Position numbers and translations under genes: made by a program
Notes under the pieces: model-generated
What the model saw: the letters and a program-made list of their open reading frames with translations, nothing else
Told to the model about the DNA's origin: nothing
Databases searched by the model: none
In this document: positions 34,707-45,312 of the stretch, one piece after another
Numbering within the stretch: position 1 is the stretch's first letter
How the letters are laid out: each line of letters begins with the position of its first letter
From: Cannabis sativa
Lineage: Eukaryota; Streptophyta; Magnoliopsida; Rosales; Cannabaceae
Reading direction: 5' to 3'
DNA: 64,000 bases
Assembly: GCF_029168945.1 (NCBI RefSeq)
Contig: NC_083602.1
Location: 74,110,600 to 74,174,599 of the forward strand

Positions 34707-35345
34707 CTATTAACCTCAGCATTAGTGAATTTATCCATCCAAATCTGATTTTCCATAGCCCTATCGATCTTCAAAAAGATTCTTTCTTCACCCTGCTGTT
34801 TATTGCTCCAATTAAAAGAGTTTCCACAAGCCTTGACATCCTCCAATTGGAAACTAGAAACATAGTCAATAAAATCCTGTGAAGAATGATATTTAACTCT
34901 ATTCCTAATTCTTTCTTCTTTGGCAAGGATGTCGTTGAAATCCCCCATGACTAACCACGGATCTGATCTTGCTATCTGATGTAAGTCTCTCCATAATGCT
35001 TTCCTCCCCTCTTCATCATTATAAGCATACACAAAACTGAGTGAAAATTGATGCTTCCCATCCATTATATTGTTTCAACCCCCAGATGTATGAGTTGACT
35101 TGTACACTTTAAAATACTTACAATATAACTGTTTGGATTCCACGCAACCACAATTCTACCCCCTTTATGCCACTATATATTTGTTGTAAAGCACCATCCT
35201 TGAAAAAAATTTAAGTACAAGACTCCTAGTTTAGGAGCCTTGACTCTCGTCTCGAGGAGACCAACCAAACCAGCCTTATTGTTATTGATAAATTGTCTAA
35301 CCATGTGTTGTTTTTGTTGGTTGTTGATTCCCCGGACGTTCCAAC
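34707..35345 (-). pseudogene. L1a ORF2, AP endonuclease part
   Basis: On the minus strand, ILSWNVRGINNQQKQ and LLETRV (35345-35240) carry the first catalytic Asn and Glu of the endonuclease. After stops near 35175 and 35080 come FSLSFVYAYNDEEGRKALWRD and VMGDFNDI (34700s-35065). It makes the nick that primes reverse transcription. The frame continues beyond E3 at 15635. It overlaps the 3' end of ORF1 only marginally. Confidence 0.85.
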
Positions 35346-35354
35346 TTAGAATTC

Positions 35355-36650
35355 TTATCCATTGGAAAGAGGAGGATCTCCCCCTCCTCCTATGTTATCC
35401 TTCTTTCTCTTTCCCAATGTATCACCCTCATCTATACTCTCCATCTCTGCCTTTTCTAAAATTGGATACGAATTGTCTGTTACAGTCAACTCAGTTTGTC
35501 GAGTTTCCTTTGGTCTCCAGCCCTTTTGAACTGGTTGAAAACCATCTGTATCTGCTTCATTAGTCTGAGCTTTATCCTTCCCAGTTGGTTCATCAACCTT
35601 TTTCTTCACAATCCATTCTTGTGTACCACCTGTCTTTTCCCTACAATCGATTGTTTTGTACCCCATTCCTTTACAATGCTCACAAACCCTTGGTTTCCAC
35701 TCATAGTTGACTCCAACAGATGTGTTGTAGCCATATTCATCTTCAAAATCAATAAGATCTGGTAAGTCCTGATGTATCGAGACTTTAATAGGAATTCTCG
35801 GATACATTAGCTTACCTCTCTCTTTGGTAATTGAGTCCACCATTATTGGCTTTCCCAATTGCTCTATCATTTTGAACAATGACTTCTCTCCCCAGTATTT
35901 CAACTCCAGATTTTCCAATTGAACCCAAATTGGAATCACATTAAGGTTCTCCTTTTTAAAGTTACAATCTGGGTTCCATGGTTTCATTACAACAGGACGT
36001 TTATTGAAAAAGATATACCCTCCATTCAGCAGATTATCCCTGTCTTCTATGGTATAAAAACGGATCAAGAATACTCCATATGAAATCATTCCAACCTTAT
36101 CAATCTTATCTTTCCATACACATCTTGCAAAACCATCGATTACAGACAGGGGAGGGTTAGCTCCAAGAACATAGCAAAAGATTGTTGAGTTCCAAAAATT
36201 AACCTCCTCTTCTATATCATCCTCAGTTATCTTCACTCTTTCCTTCTCCAAATTCTTAAAAGAATTATCCAAGTTTTGTTGAATATTACCAGATTGCAGA
36301 ATTGGAGGAATGGAGGTCTTACCTTGTCAGATGTTATTGTTACATTGAGCATTTGCCTCCATGAAAGTAGCGAAATCATATCTAATTTTTTCTTGTCATT
36401 GAATCGATCGGAGTGAGGATTTTGGAGATAAAGGAGCTTGAAATAGATCAGCATTAGGTTCATTTAGTTGAGTATCCCCTTTGTCTGCATTCTCCTCATC
36501 TGTGAAATTAATCAGTTCGATACCAAGCACCGCATCCATTGACTTGGTTTTCTTGACATCTCCAGTAGAAACGGGGCCTTTCTTACGAACTTACCTCGCT
36601 TTCATTGTTGTTGGTTGTCTCCCTTGCACCTTCAATCTCGTCTTTGCCAT
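35355..36650 (-). pseudogene. L1a ORF1, DUF4283/CCHC nucleic-acid-binding protein
   Basis: ATG 36650 (MAKTRLKVQGRQ) starts the frame; stops interrupt it near 36590, 36400 and 36330. From 36272 it is open for 305 codons: a DUF4283-type region (NFWNSTIFCYVLGANPPLSV ... DGFARCVWKDKIDKVG), then a zinc knuckle CEHCKGMGYKTIDC, and a low-complexity tail ending GGGGDPPLSNG. Plant L1 ORF1 proteins bind element RNA. ORF2 begins immediately downstream. Confidence 0.85.
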
Positions 36651-36666
36651 GGCACTTTCACTGTTT

Positions 36667-37740
36667 GTTTTCTTTAGTGAAAAGACCCTGTTGCTACCTA
36701 GTAAGGAGGAAGGTGAAAAACTACTAAATATTGTTAAATTCTAGGATTTGTAATTTTGAAGAGAGTGGTCACTTCATTCTAATTAAAAAACTTCATTCTA
36801 ATTGTAGGGTTGAAATACAAAATGAATATTAGAAAAATGCAAACTATACTTGCTGTCCCTCTCTCTCATAATATATATTATTTGTTATTTAATTATTTCT
36901 ATATATGAAATTGTATTTGAATTGCAATTCTATGATTTCTTAATATATGCTTGAAGATGAATCTGATATGGTAACTATTGTCAAGGGTGCTATTTTCTAC
37001 AGATCAATTGGTGCTTCAAATTTAAAAGATTAAATTACATGAAATTCATGGAATAAGCAGTGGCTGGTAAGATTTAGGTTAGGTGATGAACTGAGAGATG
37101 AAGCGGGCTTGGGAGAGAGTCATATTGAGAGGTCGAAATTCAAAATCGCAGATAAAACTCAAGAAAAAGAAAAAAAAAAGAAGAGGGAGAAGGAAATAGA
37201 AGAAAATCGAAGGGAGAGGGTGAAGAAAAATAAAAACTTTACCTTTTTCCCCTTAATAATGGCTCAAAATTACATATCGGTTGCCAGTTTTCTTTTGTTT
37301 TTACTCTTACTTCATAGTGCTTATTTCCTCACCGTTGGATTCCAAACATTCACATCTTTTTATCATCCAAAGAACATAATGTTTTGAAGTGTTAAAAACC
37401 TCAAATCCCAAGTGGGGTTCTACATAATCGACCTTCTTTTTTATGTCAAATGCTGTGAAATTTAACTCTTTTTTTAAATAAACATTACAAATTTTAATGT
37501 AATTCAATAACATATTATTTAATATTTAATTTATTTTTTTAGAAAAATAAATTAAAATAATATGTGAATATAATATTATAATGCTTAAAAATATAATGAG
37601 AAAATTTTTAAAGAAAAAATTTAATCTAAAGTAGATATAAAATAATCATTAGTCTACAATATATCTCTATAAAAATAAATTTAATCTTGAATGTATCATC
37701 GAATATTAAAATATAATTAACTAATTTCTATTGTTATAAG
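36667..37740. other. AT-rich interval between L1a and H1
   Basis: No recognisable gene. The open frame at 37109-37387 (+) is a Lys/Glu-rich run followed by a hydrophobic stretch with no family likeness, and I do not support it. It may include the H1 3' end, but no clear terminal inverted repeat was found. Confidence 0.5.
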
Positions 37741-37864
37741 TCGTCCACATTGTTTGGGCAATACGATCTCGAACACGTGGCATTGCCAAAATAGATTTGT
37801 CAGACAAATTAACTTCACATCTTGACACACTGGTTTCAGATCCTTCTATATTGTCTTCACTCTT
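37741..37864 (-). pseudogene. H1 transposase C-terminal piece
   Basis: The minus strand reads SETSVSRCEVNLSD and then MPRVRDRIAQTMWTTY, the usual end of plant PIF/Harbinger (DDE_4) transposases. It is separated from the body of the gene (41848-42507) by N1. Confidence 0.65.
37860..37864. repeat. N1 target-site duplication, left copy (CTCTT)
   Basis: CTCTT here and at 41848-41852. Confidence 0.93.
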
Positions 37865-38152
37865 TGTTATATTATTCATAATAATATAATATATAGATTA
37901 AATATGTGTAATAAACTAATAATATGTAACATATGACTATATTAGTTGTCATCTTTTTGTAACATTTGGGGAGTTGTTACTATGAGTAACCTCCACAATT
38001 ATCACCAACAATAAGAGTGTAAAAGATGTTACACACCTTTATTTGAAATTCTTAATGCTATAGGAGTTATGGTGTGTGTAAGAGTTACATTTGAGTCCAT
38101 AACATCTATAGGGGTTATGAGTTTGAATTTCAAATGGTGATATTCTAAACAC

Positions 38153-38161
38153 TATATAAAG
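38153..38161 (+). promoter_or_regulatory. TATA box in N1 5' LTR
   Basis: TATATAAAG, repeated at 41412-41420 in the 3' LTR; about 440 bp before the LTR end. Confidence 0.6.
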
Positions 38162-38370
38162 AGGTCTAAGGTGCTCATTTTGGAGATGAAGTTTTCTATC
38201 AAAAAAAGCACTTTGCTAGAAAACCCTAAGGCTTGATAATTCCCAAAGCTATTTCCATGAGAGTTCCCTTAGTGCTTAGAGATAGGGGGAAATAAGCTTT
38301 TGGACAAAGGTGCAATACCTTGTTCAAGTCATGGTGATCCCCACTAATCTACACTCAAGGTTGTAAGTGA

Positions 38371-38393
38371 GTATATATATATATATATATATA
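38371..38393. repeat. AT microsatellite
   Basis: Run of AT dinucleotides in the N1 5' LTR; the 3' LTR copy (about 41632) is shorter and interrupted. Confidence 0.85.
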
Positions 38394-38694
38394 TTTCTTC
38401 AAATAATATGTGTGTGTTATATAATATTGTGTAATCTATCTTCTCTTCTACCTTTCATATATATATATATATGTAATATACATTGTATGTTATGCTGTTG
38501 TAACATTTATTTAATCTCTTTGTTGGTCCTTGTATTGTATTACAATAGAGTTGTAATATCTTGATTTTCTTCCATTGTAATAAAATCTCTAACAATCAAA
38601 AGCTTATTTCTTTTCAATGGAAGAGGTGATAAATCAAGATTGTGAGAATACAAGGATAAGAGATTTTATGTAAAAACCATTCATGGGTGAGCAT

Positions 38695-39260
38695 GGTGGT
38701 GTATATTATGTGATTTACTATATTTTATATAATAGTAATATATATTATATATATGAGTTATATATATGTGATCATGCGTTTATATCATATTATATATATG
38801 ATATTTGAAATTTATATCATGTTATTTTATGTATATATGTGAGATATATAATATATAACATGTATATATATGAGTAATATATATTATATATATGTAGAGC
38901 ATGTGATATAATATATATTAGTGAGATTAAATATGTAGAAATAATTATTTTTATGTATTTATATGAGACATGCATACATAATATATGTTATATATGTGTA
39001 TATAATATATATCATGTATATTAATGTGTATATATATGTTATATATGTGTGAGGTATGTAACATATATAGTTGTGTAATTAATGTATATATTATGTGTAT
39101 ATGATATATGTATATTATAGTATATATGTTATATATATATATGAGATATGTAACATATATATTGTGAATTTAATATTGATCTCATGTGTATATTACATAT
39201 AGGATGTTGATTAGTAACATACATATTATATTAATGTATGAGTTATATATAGTATGATAA
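38695..39260. repeat. TATA-rich low-complexity stretch in N1
   Basis: Many interspersed runs of TATATATATG and ATATAACATAT. No gene. Confidence 0.8.
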
Positions 39261-39368
39261 TAATGTTGATAGTAATAATATAATATTGTTTATTGCTATT
39301 GATGTGGAAATTATTATCATCTATTTTGTGAATAAAGAATATTTTAAATTCTTTTTCAATTTTGTAGT

Positions 39369-40285
39369 GAACATCTCACTTTATGAGATAATAAAAGATG
39401 GTTTTTGAAAAGTTACATCTTTTATTGGGTTATAAGAGATAAGCATCTCATATTTGAGGTAAGAAAAAGTGGACTATGAGAGTTACACTTTTATTGGACT
39501 TGCATTGTCATAAGCAAGAACAAATGGATTAAAAGTGAATCCAAACTTGTGAAATGAGCCATAAATTGGAAGCGCAATTTCGGACTCAAAAGTAAATGAA
39601 TCAATGTGGATTCAAAAATAGTGAAAAAATAACAAAATTGGAGAAGTAATTTTGAATCTAAAATGATCAAAGTTGTGAACAAAATTGATGAGAATTTTGT
39701 TAACTTTGGTATAATTTTGGGCTAATCTCAATAAGGAGATAACCTTAAAATTATGAGTAAAAATAATCACATTATTTTATGAGTAGTAATGTGAGTTTGA
39801 TATTTTAGTTTTGTTGAGAAAACTAAAAATGTCAAATGGTATTTTTAAAGTGGACTTAAAGAGTCATTTGAAGAGGAAAATACACAAAAGTGATATTTTG
39901 TATACACTTTATGGTAAAAATGTGGGGGTGAGCCACAAATTTAATCAAAATGTGTTGAGACATTATTGATTAATTTATTTGATTTTGAATTCAAATTCTA
40001 AATCAAATTTGGCTATGTGTATATGTAAAATTTTGACATATTTTGGTGTCAAAGTTAAGTGAAAATAATTTCAAGAAGGAAATTAATTAAAAGAGTTATA
40101 GAGACAAAGTGGTCTTCTATATTTTAAAATCAAGATATTGTCTTGATAATGAAATGTGAAAGTGTGGGGGTGTATACTCTAATATGAGAAAGTTTAGACA
40201 TACTTGGTGTCTAAAAATAAAATATGAGAATTTAGACATGTTTGGTGTCTAAATTTGTGTATTTTTGATATGTTTGGTATCAAAA
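39369..40285 (+). other. Series of small hairpins with shared loops in N1
   Basis: Two related ~70-bp units (39371-39440 and 39443-39500) each fold as ATCTCA...TGAGRT followed by a longer hairpin: AAAAGATG/CATCTTTT (39393-39423) in the first and AAAAGTG/CACTTTT (39465-39492) in the second. Further on, GTTGAG loops close at 39796-39836 and 39949-39964. Four hairpins with loops like TGTTTGG are at 40032-40053, 40193-40215, 40231-40253 and 40263-40285. Their stems differ by paired changes (GACA/TGTC, GATA/TATC). Confidence 0.6.
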
Positions 40286-41014
40286 TTATTAAGAATTTGA
40301 GTTGTGTGAAAATTAATCTTTTATGATTGAATTTTCAAAGCTTAAGTGTGACCACTATATTTTGGCATGCATGATTCACATGGAATCAATAGTGAGAGGT
40401 TATAACAAATCGCTTAATCTCCGTACAAGATTAAAGCATGAATTTTCGAGGGATGGGACCTAAACTCCCTTAGTGTTTTGCTCATTGATGGTAACCTATC
40501 TTAACACTAGTAAATATCTAGTCTTAAGTTCAATAGGTAATAACAAGTCAATAGAGTGAATATGGTACTCAATTGTCTCATCTATGAATGAGTACATGTG
40601 GTGAAAATTGAGGGTTAAAACCGAAAGATTTTTTAATGGAGCTTAAGCTTAAGAAAACTCACTTAAGCTTAAGAAGTGTCTAAAGAGTGGTGAGACACTA
40701 AAACTCCACCTATATGGGCTAGAGGTGGTGCCGCCTCTTATGAGAATTGGGAGTCTTCTCTAGAGAGTCCATGAATTGGAATTTTGCACATGGCCATTAA
40801 CGGTGCAAGAGCGAGACATGCAGTCTCAAGTGAGCATTAGCGAGGGTGTGTGTGTTATCACCGGTTTGTATTAAAGGAATAATGGTTCAATGCTACGGCA
40901 ACCAAAATTTCATCAAACTTTGTGGTAACTACACTAAGGTAAAATTCAAGTCGAAAGACATTTTACCTAATGCACCTAAGCAAGATTTCTTTAGAAGTGT
41001 GTATTTAGTCAATC

Positions 41015-41035
41015 AAAGTGGGGGAATGTTATATT
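41015..41035 (+). promoter_or_regulatory. Second polypurine tract and LTR-start-like sequence in N1
   Basis: AAAGTGGGGGAA followed by TGTTATATT lies about 95 bp upstream of the true tract and LTR start at 41114-41124, and looks like a partial duplication of it. Confidence 0.5.
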
Positions 41036-41123
41036 TTGATATAATATTTTTGATTGATTAAATAAATGTTACTAATGTTACAAGTTTGTTACTAAAGAGA
41101 TAATATTTAATCTAGTGGGGGAT

Positions 41124-41847
41124 TGTTATATTATTCATAATAATATAATATATAGATTAAATATGTGTAATAAACTAATAATATGTAACATATGAATATA
41201 TTAGTTGTCATCTTTTTGTAACATTTGGGGAGTTGTTACTATGAGTAACCTCCACCATTATAACCAACATTAAGAGTGTAAAAGATGTTACACACCTTTA
41301 TTTGAAATTCTTAATGCTATAGGAGTTATGGTGTGTGTAAGAGTTACATTTGAGTCCATAACATCTATAGGGGTTATGAGTTTGAATTTCAAATGGTGAT
41401 ATCCTAAACACTATATAAAGAGGTCTAAGGTGCTCATTTTGGAGATGAAGTTTTCTATCAAAAAAAGCACTTTGCTAGAAAACCCTAAGGCTTGATAATT
41501 CCCAAAGCTATTTCCATGAGAGTTCCCTTAGTGCTTAGAGATAGGAGGAAATAAGCTTTTGGACAAAGGTGCAATACCTTGTTCAAGTCATGGTGATCCC
41601 CACTAATCTACACTCAAGGTTGTAAGTGAGTATATATACATATATTTCTTCAAATAATATGTGTGTGTTATATAATATTGTGTAATCTATCTTCTCTTCT
41701 ACCTTTCATATATATATATATATATGTAATATATATTGTATGTTATCTTGTTGTAACATTTATTTAATCTCTTTGTTGGTCATTGTATTGTATTACAATA
41801 GAGTTGTAATATCTTGATTTTCTTCCATTGTAATAAAATCTCTAACA
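41124..41847 (+). repeat. N1 3' LTR (724 bp)
   Basis: Matches 37865-38594; preceded by AGTGGGGGAT and followed by CTCTT. Confidence 0.93.
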
Positions 41848-42507
41848 CTCTTAAGTTTTTTTCTTCTAACTCTCTAAATATATGATCATATTGGGTGCGT
41901 TGTCGAATAAAATTATAAAGAGTATAACAAGCAATTACTATCAAAGTTTGTCGACTCAATTTGTAAGGTAGCATCATCTTCAATATAGGAAAATGAACTT
42001 TCAACACACCAAAATGTCATTCAATGACATTTCTAAGTGAAGAATGTCCATAATTGAATAGTTCTTTCATATCACGTGGTCCATTACGTCCACTATTATA
42101 TTCTTGTAAATGGTATCTTTCACCGCGATATGATGAGAAAAAACCTTTTGTACATGAAAATCTAGAATCTAAAATATAGTATTCACCTATAAAAAAATTA
42201 GTTTTCTATAAGTACCGTCACTAAATAATAAAATAATAATTTAATTTTGGTTACAAATACTTTCTTTAGGTTGTGGAAACTTATATTCAAGTGTTGTAAT
42301 TGCATCTATAAACATCTTGAAATCATTTGCAATACACTCCCAACCAGTAGATCCAAAAGTAAAGAACATGTCGAAGTTACAAGCATATAAAATGTTTTGT
42401 GTTACTATATTTTTTTGACCTCTGTAACTGACTTGCTTATCTATAGGGACACATGCACTCACATGTGTTCCATCAATTGCACCTATACAACCATAATTAA
42501 AAAACAA
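41848..42507 (-). pseudogene. H1: PIF/Harbinger transposase (DDE_4) remnant
   Basis: The minus strand reads GCIGAIDGTHVSACVPIDKQ, VSYRGQKNIVTQNILYACNF and FDMFFTFGSTGWE (42507-42241), then a short intron, then YYILDSRFSCTKGFFSSYRG, RYHLQEYN, SLRNVIE, a stop, HFGVLKVHFPILK and CYTLYNFIRQ. GAIDGTH holds the first catalytic Asp and YYILDS the second; the Glu region is broken by the stop just before HFGVLK. The N-terminus is missing; the C-terminus lies beyond N1 at 37741-37864. Inactive. Confidence 0.82.
42187..42254 (-). other. Predicted 68-bp GT-AG intron in H1
   Basis: Minus strand GTAACC...TTTTTTTATAG. Removing it joins PKESI to CEYYILDSRF in frame, as expected for this transposase family. 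Short but within the plant range. Confidence 0.65.
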
Positions 42508-43230
42508 AAAAAGTTATTAAAAAATGTATACTAATAATGTACTGTGAAAGTATTATTTATCTTACACTGTAGTTACACTATTATATAATAGATTTTTGGT
42601 ATCGGTTCAAGTGATGTTTTTTTTTTAAAAATCGACACTGAAGACAACCCCAACTCTTTGGTCTTAGTTTATAACTGACTTTTATAATGACTTTAACTTA
42701 CTAATTAAAAGATAATTAACTTAATTTAATTTAAATTATTTTAACTTAATAAAATAATTAAGCCAAATTAATCATGAGCATTTATATGTCACCTACATGT
42801 GTAGAATGTTCATACACGTGTGAGTCATATTTTAAAGTCTAAAATTGATTTTTCAATTTTGTCATAAATAAGATTTATTATTTATTACACCAATATATAA
42901 TAAATGATTACTTCTCATTAATTTCTTATCTCACAAGGATTAAAATAAATATTATTTTTCTAAAATAATATATTTCTCTATTTAATATTATTTAATAATA
43001 ATATGATATTTAACTAATTAATATAGTTTATCTAATAAAATTAAATAGTTAAATGTTATTAATTACACAATTCATAATTATCATAATGAGTCAAAATAAT
43101 AATTTTACAAATTACTATTTTGCCCTTAAAAATTATTTCCCATATAAATTAATTCTCACTCGAAATTCATTCATCAAATAAAACTTTCCCTTGTATAGTG
43201 TTGTATAAAGGTGACTCGGAGACCATGGAA
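42508..43230. other. AT-rich interval, no gene
   Basis: Between H1 and LTR debris. The right half (about 43080-43230) has the TTTTGCCCTTA...GGAGACCATGG layout seen inside the minus-oriented Copia LTRs, so it is probably part of a diverged LTR. Confidence 0.45.
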
Positions 43231-43231
43231 C

Positions 43232-43483
43232 TATATTTTGAAGCTCCAATAAACCCAAGATTATTATTAATCTCATCAATAGAATAATCTAATTGATTAA
43301 TTCTATTATTACTCCACTATAAATATAAAAATATACTCTTTGACAATATAGAATTATATTTACAGAATTCTTACTTGTAGTCTATTGATATAATCAATAT
43401 AAACAGTTTTCCCTCCAATTATTACTTCATAATTAGAGTTGGTTAAAATATCGTTTTACCCTTCTGTTATCTCAATTTTTATC
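43232..43483 (-). repeat. Diverged Copia-type LTR fragment, copy A
   Basis: About 250 bp (TATATTTTGAAGCTCCAATA to TTATCTC) repeated at 44301-44543. Layout resembles the E1-E5 LTR interior in minus orientation, but the sequence is a different family. Confidence 0.6.
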
Positions 43484-43489
43484 CACCTG

Positions 43490-44140
43490 ATGTGGCATGT
43501 CTACATGGCCAACAACAGTGCTACATGGCAATACAACTCACCGACAAGAAGGCCAAGTAATCTACTCAGCACTTCAACCAACGAGAAGTCTAATACTCAA
43601 GCAGAATGACAAAGTGACCACCCCTGGCCAGCCCCATGGCTAGCATAGGCCGGCCAAGTTCTGGACATCCCATGGTCAACCAGCATGCATCCTGTAGGTG
43701 CATGGCCTACCAACTTTTGGCCTGGCAGGATTTTAGTGTGAAACTTTCATACATGGATAACAAGCCAAATCTTGGGCCTTAACAACTCATAAAAATAGAG
43801 GGAAAATATCTATTTTTGAGAGACATTTTAGTCATTTGTATTTTATTAATTTAATATGTTAATAATATCTTATTTTACCTATTTCTAAGGGATTTGAAGG
43901 GTATAAGCTCACCTATATAAAGAGCCTTAATCAAACCCTAAAACCTTGAGTGCTAAATCTAAAATCATTAAGTCTCAAACCCTAGCTCTATGTCTGATAA
44001 CTCACATCTCTCTCTTACACGCCCACTGCTATACTCATACTTGAGATTTGCCAACTCTGATTTCTACATTGTAATTATAAGAGAGCTACTTAAGATCCCA
44101 TCACTATAGTGATCTGAGTAGTATTATCTCTTGGTATCAG
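43490..44140 (+). repeat. Possible + strand LTR fragment with TATA box
   Basis: Less AT-rich, with TATATAAAG at 43914-43922 followed by AAACCCTAAAACC, and TGGTATCAG (PBS-like) at about 44133. Ends and target duplication were not found, so the identity is tentative. Confidence 0.35.
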
Positions 44141-44300
44141 TATAACTAAAAGAGGAGTAGGTCATTACCTGCTAACTAAGAGGGCCAATCCTCTAAAAAA
44201 TTATGTGTCTATTTACTTTATTATTCTTATTGTGTAACACATGGCAAGCATCATCATTAAATACAACTCTGTTGTCGATTGGCAAATGGAACTATGGACC

Positions 44301-45278
44301 TATATTTTGAAGCTCTAATAAACCCAAGATTATTATCAATCTCATCAATAAAATAAGTTGATTTATTAATTTCATTATTACTCCACTATAAATATGGAAT
44401 TGCACTATTTGACAATATATAATTATATTTACAGAATTCTTACTTGTGGTCTATTGGTAAAATCAACATAAGCAGTTCACCCTCTAATTATTAGTTCATA
44501 ATTAGAGTTGATCAAAATACCATTTTACCCTTTTAATTATCTCTTGATTCCTTACGTACCATTAATTCAATGTGAACAGTTAATCTATAACTTATTATAG
44601 ATTTGGATCCAACTGTTAGCGTCTCTCAGAATTAACACTATAGGAGAACTAATAGTTGATTCGTTAGGAAAACTTAGATTCTATTATTGTATAACATGTT
44701 CTCAGCCACTCATGTTATTAAGCTCCCAAAATAGAAGTTGTAAGAATTGTCTTCTATGAGAATCTTTAATGAGTGAATCAAAGAACTCAATAAACACAAA
44801 CAGGAGTTCATGTATACTCAGGATTCAGGTTGATCTACTAATGATCATTATTATGATATGATAAGCTATTTTCATGGTAAACGACATGTTAATTAAAGAT
44901 ATTTATTACATATTGGTCCAGTCATGTATAATCTAATTATACATAGTACATTTACTACATGTCCATCTACATATGTGATTTGAATCAAAATCACACAAAC
45001 TAGAAGTATAGTGTATAGTAAACCGTACTTGGTAGTTACATATTAAAGATTTCCCAATACTTTAATAAACTACTTACTTATTTTATTCATATCGTATAAT
45101 CTTAATTCTCTTATACATCCTTATAAGATTATACCTTCTCCATATGAATAATGAATTTTCAGATATTTTTAATAATTATCTCTTATAATTAATACATCAC
45201 TTATCTTATAATCATATTATATGTATTGTCTAATATATAATCCATTAATTACTTGATTTTAAGACATAAATCCCAACA
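44301..45278 (-). repeat. Diverged Copia-type LTR fragment, copy B
   Basis: Starts with the segment shared with copy A and runs to TAAGACATAAATCCCAACA, an LTR terminus resembling the GGGCATAAAACCCAACA end of E3-E5. L1b begins at the next base. No coding. Confidence 0.6.
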
Positions 45279-45312
45279 CTCTTTTCCACATGAGCTTAGA
45301 TTTGAATTAAGC

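Larger units (their letters stand above)
12845..36666 (-). mobile_element. L1a: L1-type LINE, interrupted by E3
   Basis: The 3' end is a 15-base T run on the + strand (the poly(A) tail, 12855-12869). ORF2 lies at 12997-15635, then E3 intervenes with a 5-bp duplication (CTATT), and ORF2 resumes at 34707 followed by ORF1 up to 36650. The 13-base string ACTTTCACTGTTT occurs at 12845-12857 against the poly(A) and at 36654-36666 just beyond the ORF1 start, which fits a LINE target-site duplication. Without E3 the element is about 4.7 kb. Both ORFs carry stops and frameshifts. Confidence 0.88.
37865..38594 (+). repeat. N1 5' LTR (730 bp)
   Basis: Carries TATATAAAG at 38153-38161 and AT dinucleotide runs (38371-38393, about 38458-38472) that account for the length difference from the 3' LTR. 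The sequence after it (ATCAAAAGCTT) is only a weak PBS candidate. Confidence 0.92.
37865..41847 (+). mobile_element. N1: small non-autonomous LTR retrotransposon
   Basis: LTRs 37865-38594 and 41124-41847 are near-identical and start TGTTATATTATTC and end CTCTAACA; CTCTT is duplicated outside. The 2.5 kb interior has no coding frame with any family likeness. A polypurine tract (AGTGGGGGAT) precedes the 3' LTR, which sets the + orientation. It must borrow enzymes from another element. It was inserted into the H1 transposase gene. Confidence 0.92.

Noticed and set aside
37109..37387. 92-residue frame with a Lys/Glu-rich part and a hydrophobic segment
   Set aside because: Purine-run composition explains the frame; no homologue recognised and no conserved context.
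40846..41061. 71-residue frame in N1
   Set aside because: Starts within the non-coding interior and runs through the duplicated polypurine tract; no family likeness.
42585..42660. GGTATCGGTT and ATCGACACTGAAGAC resembling CACTA sub-terminal repeats
   Set aside because: Only short similarity; no terminal CACTA inverted repeat or 3-bp duplication seen.
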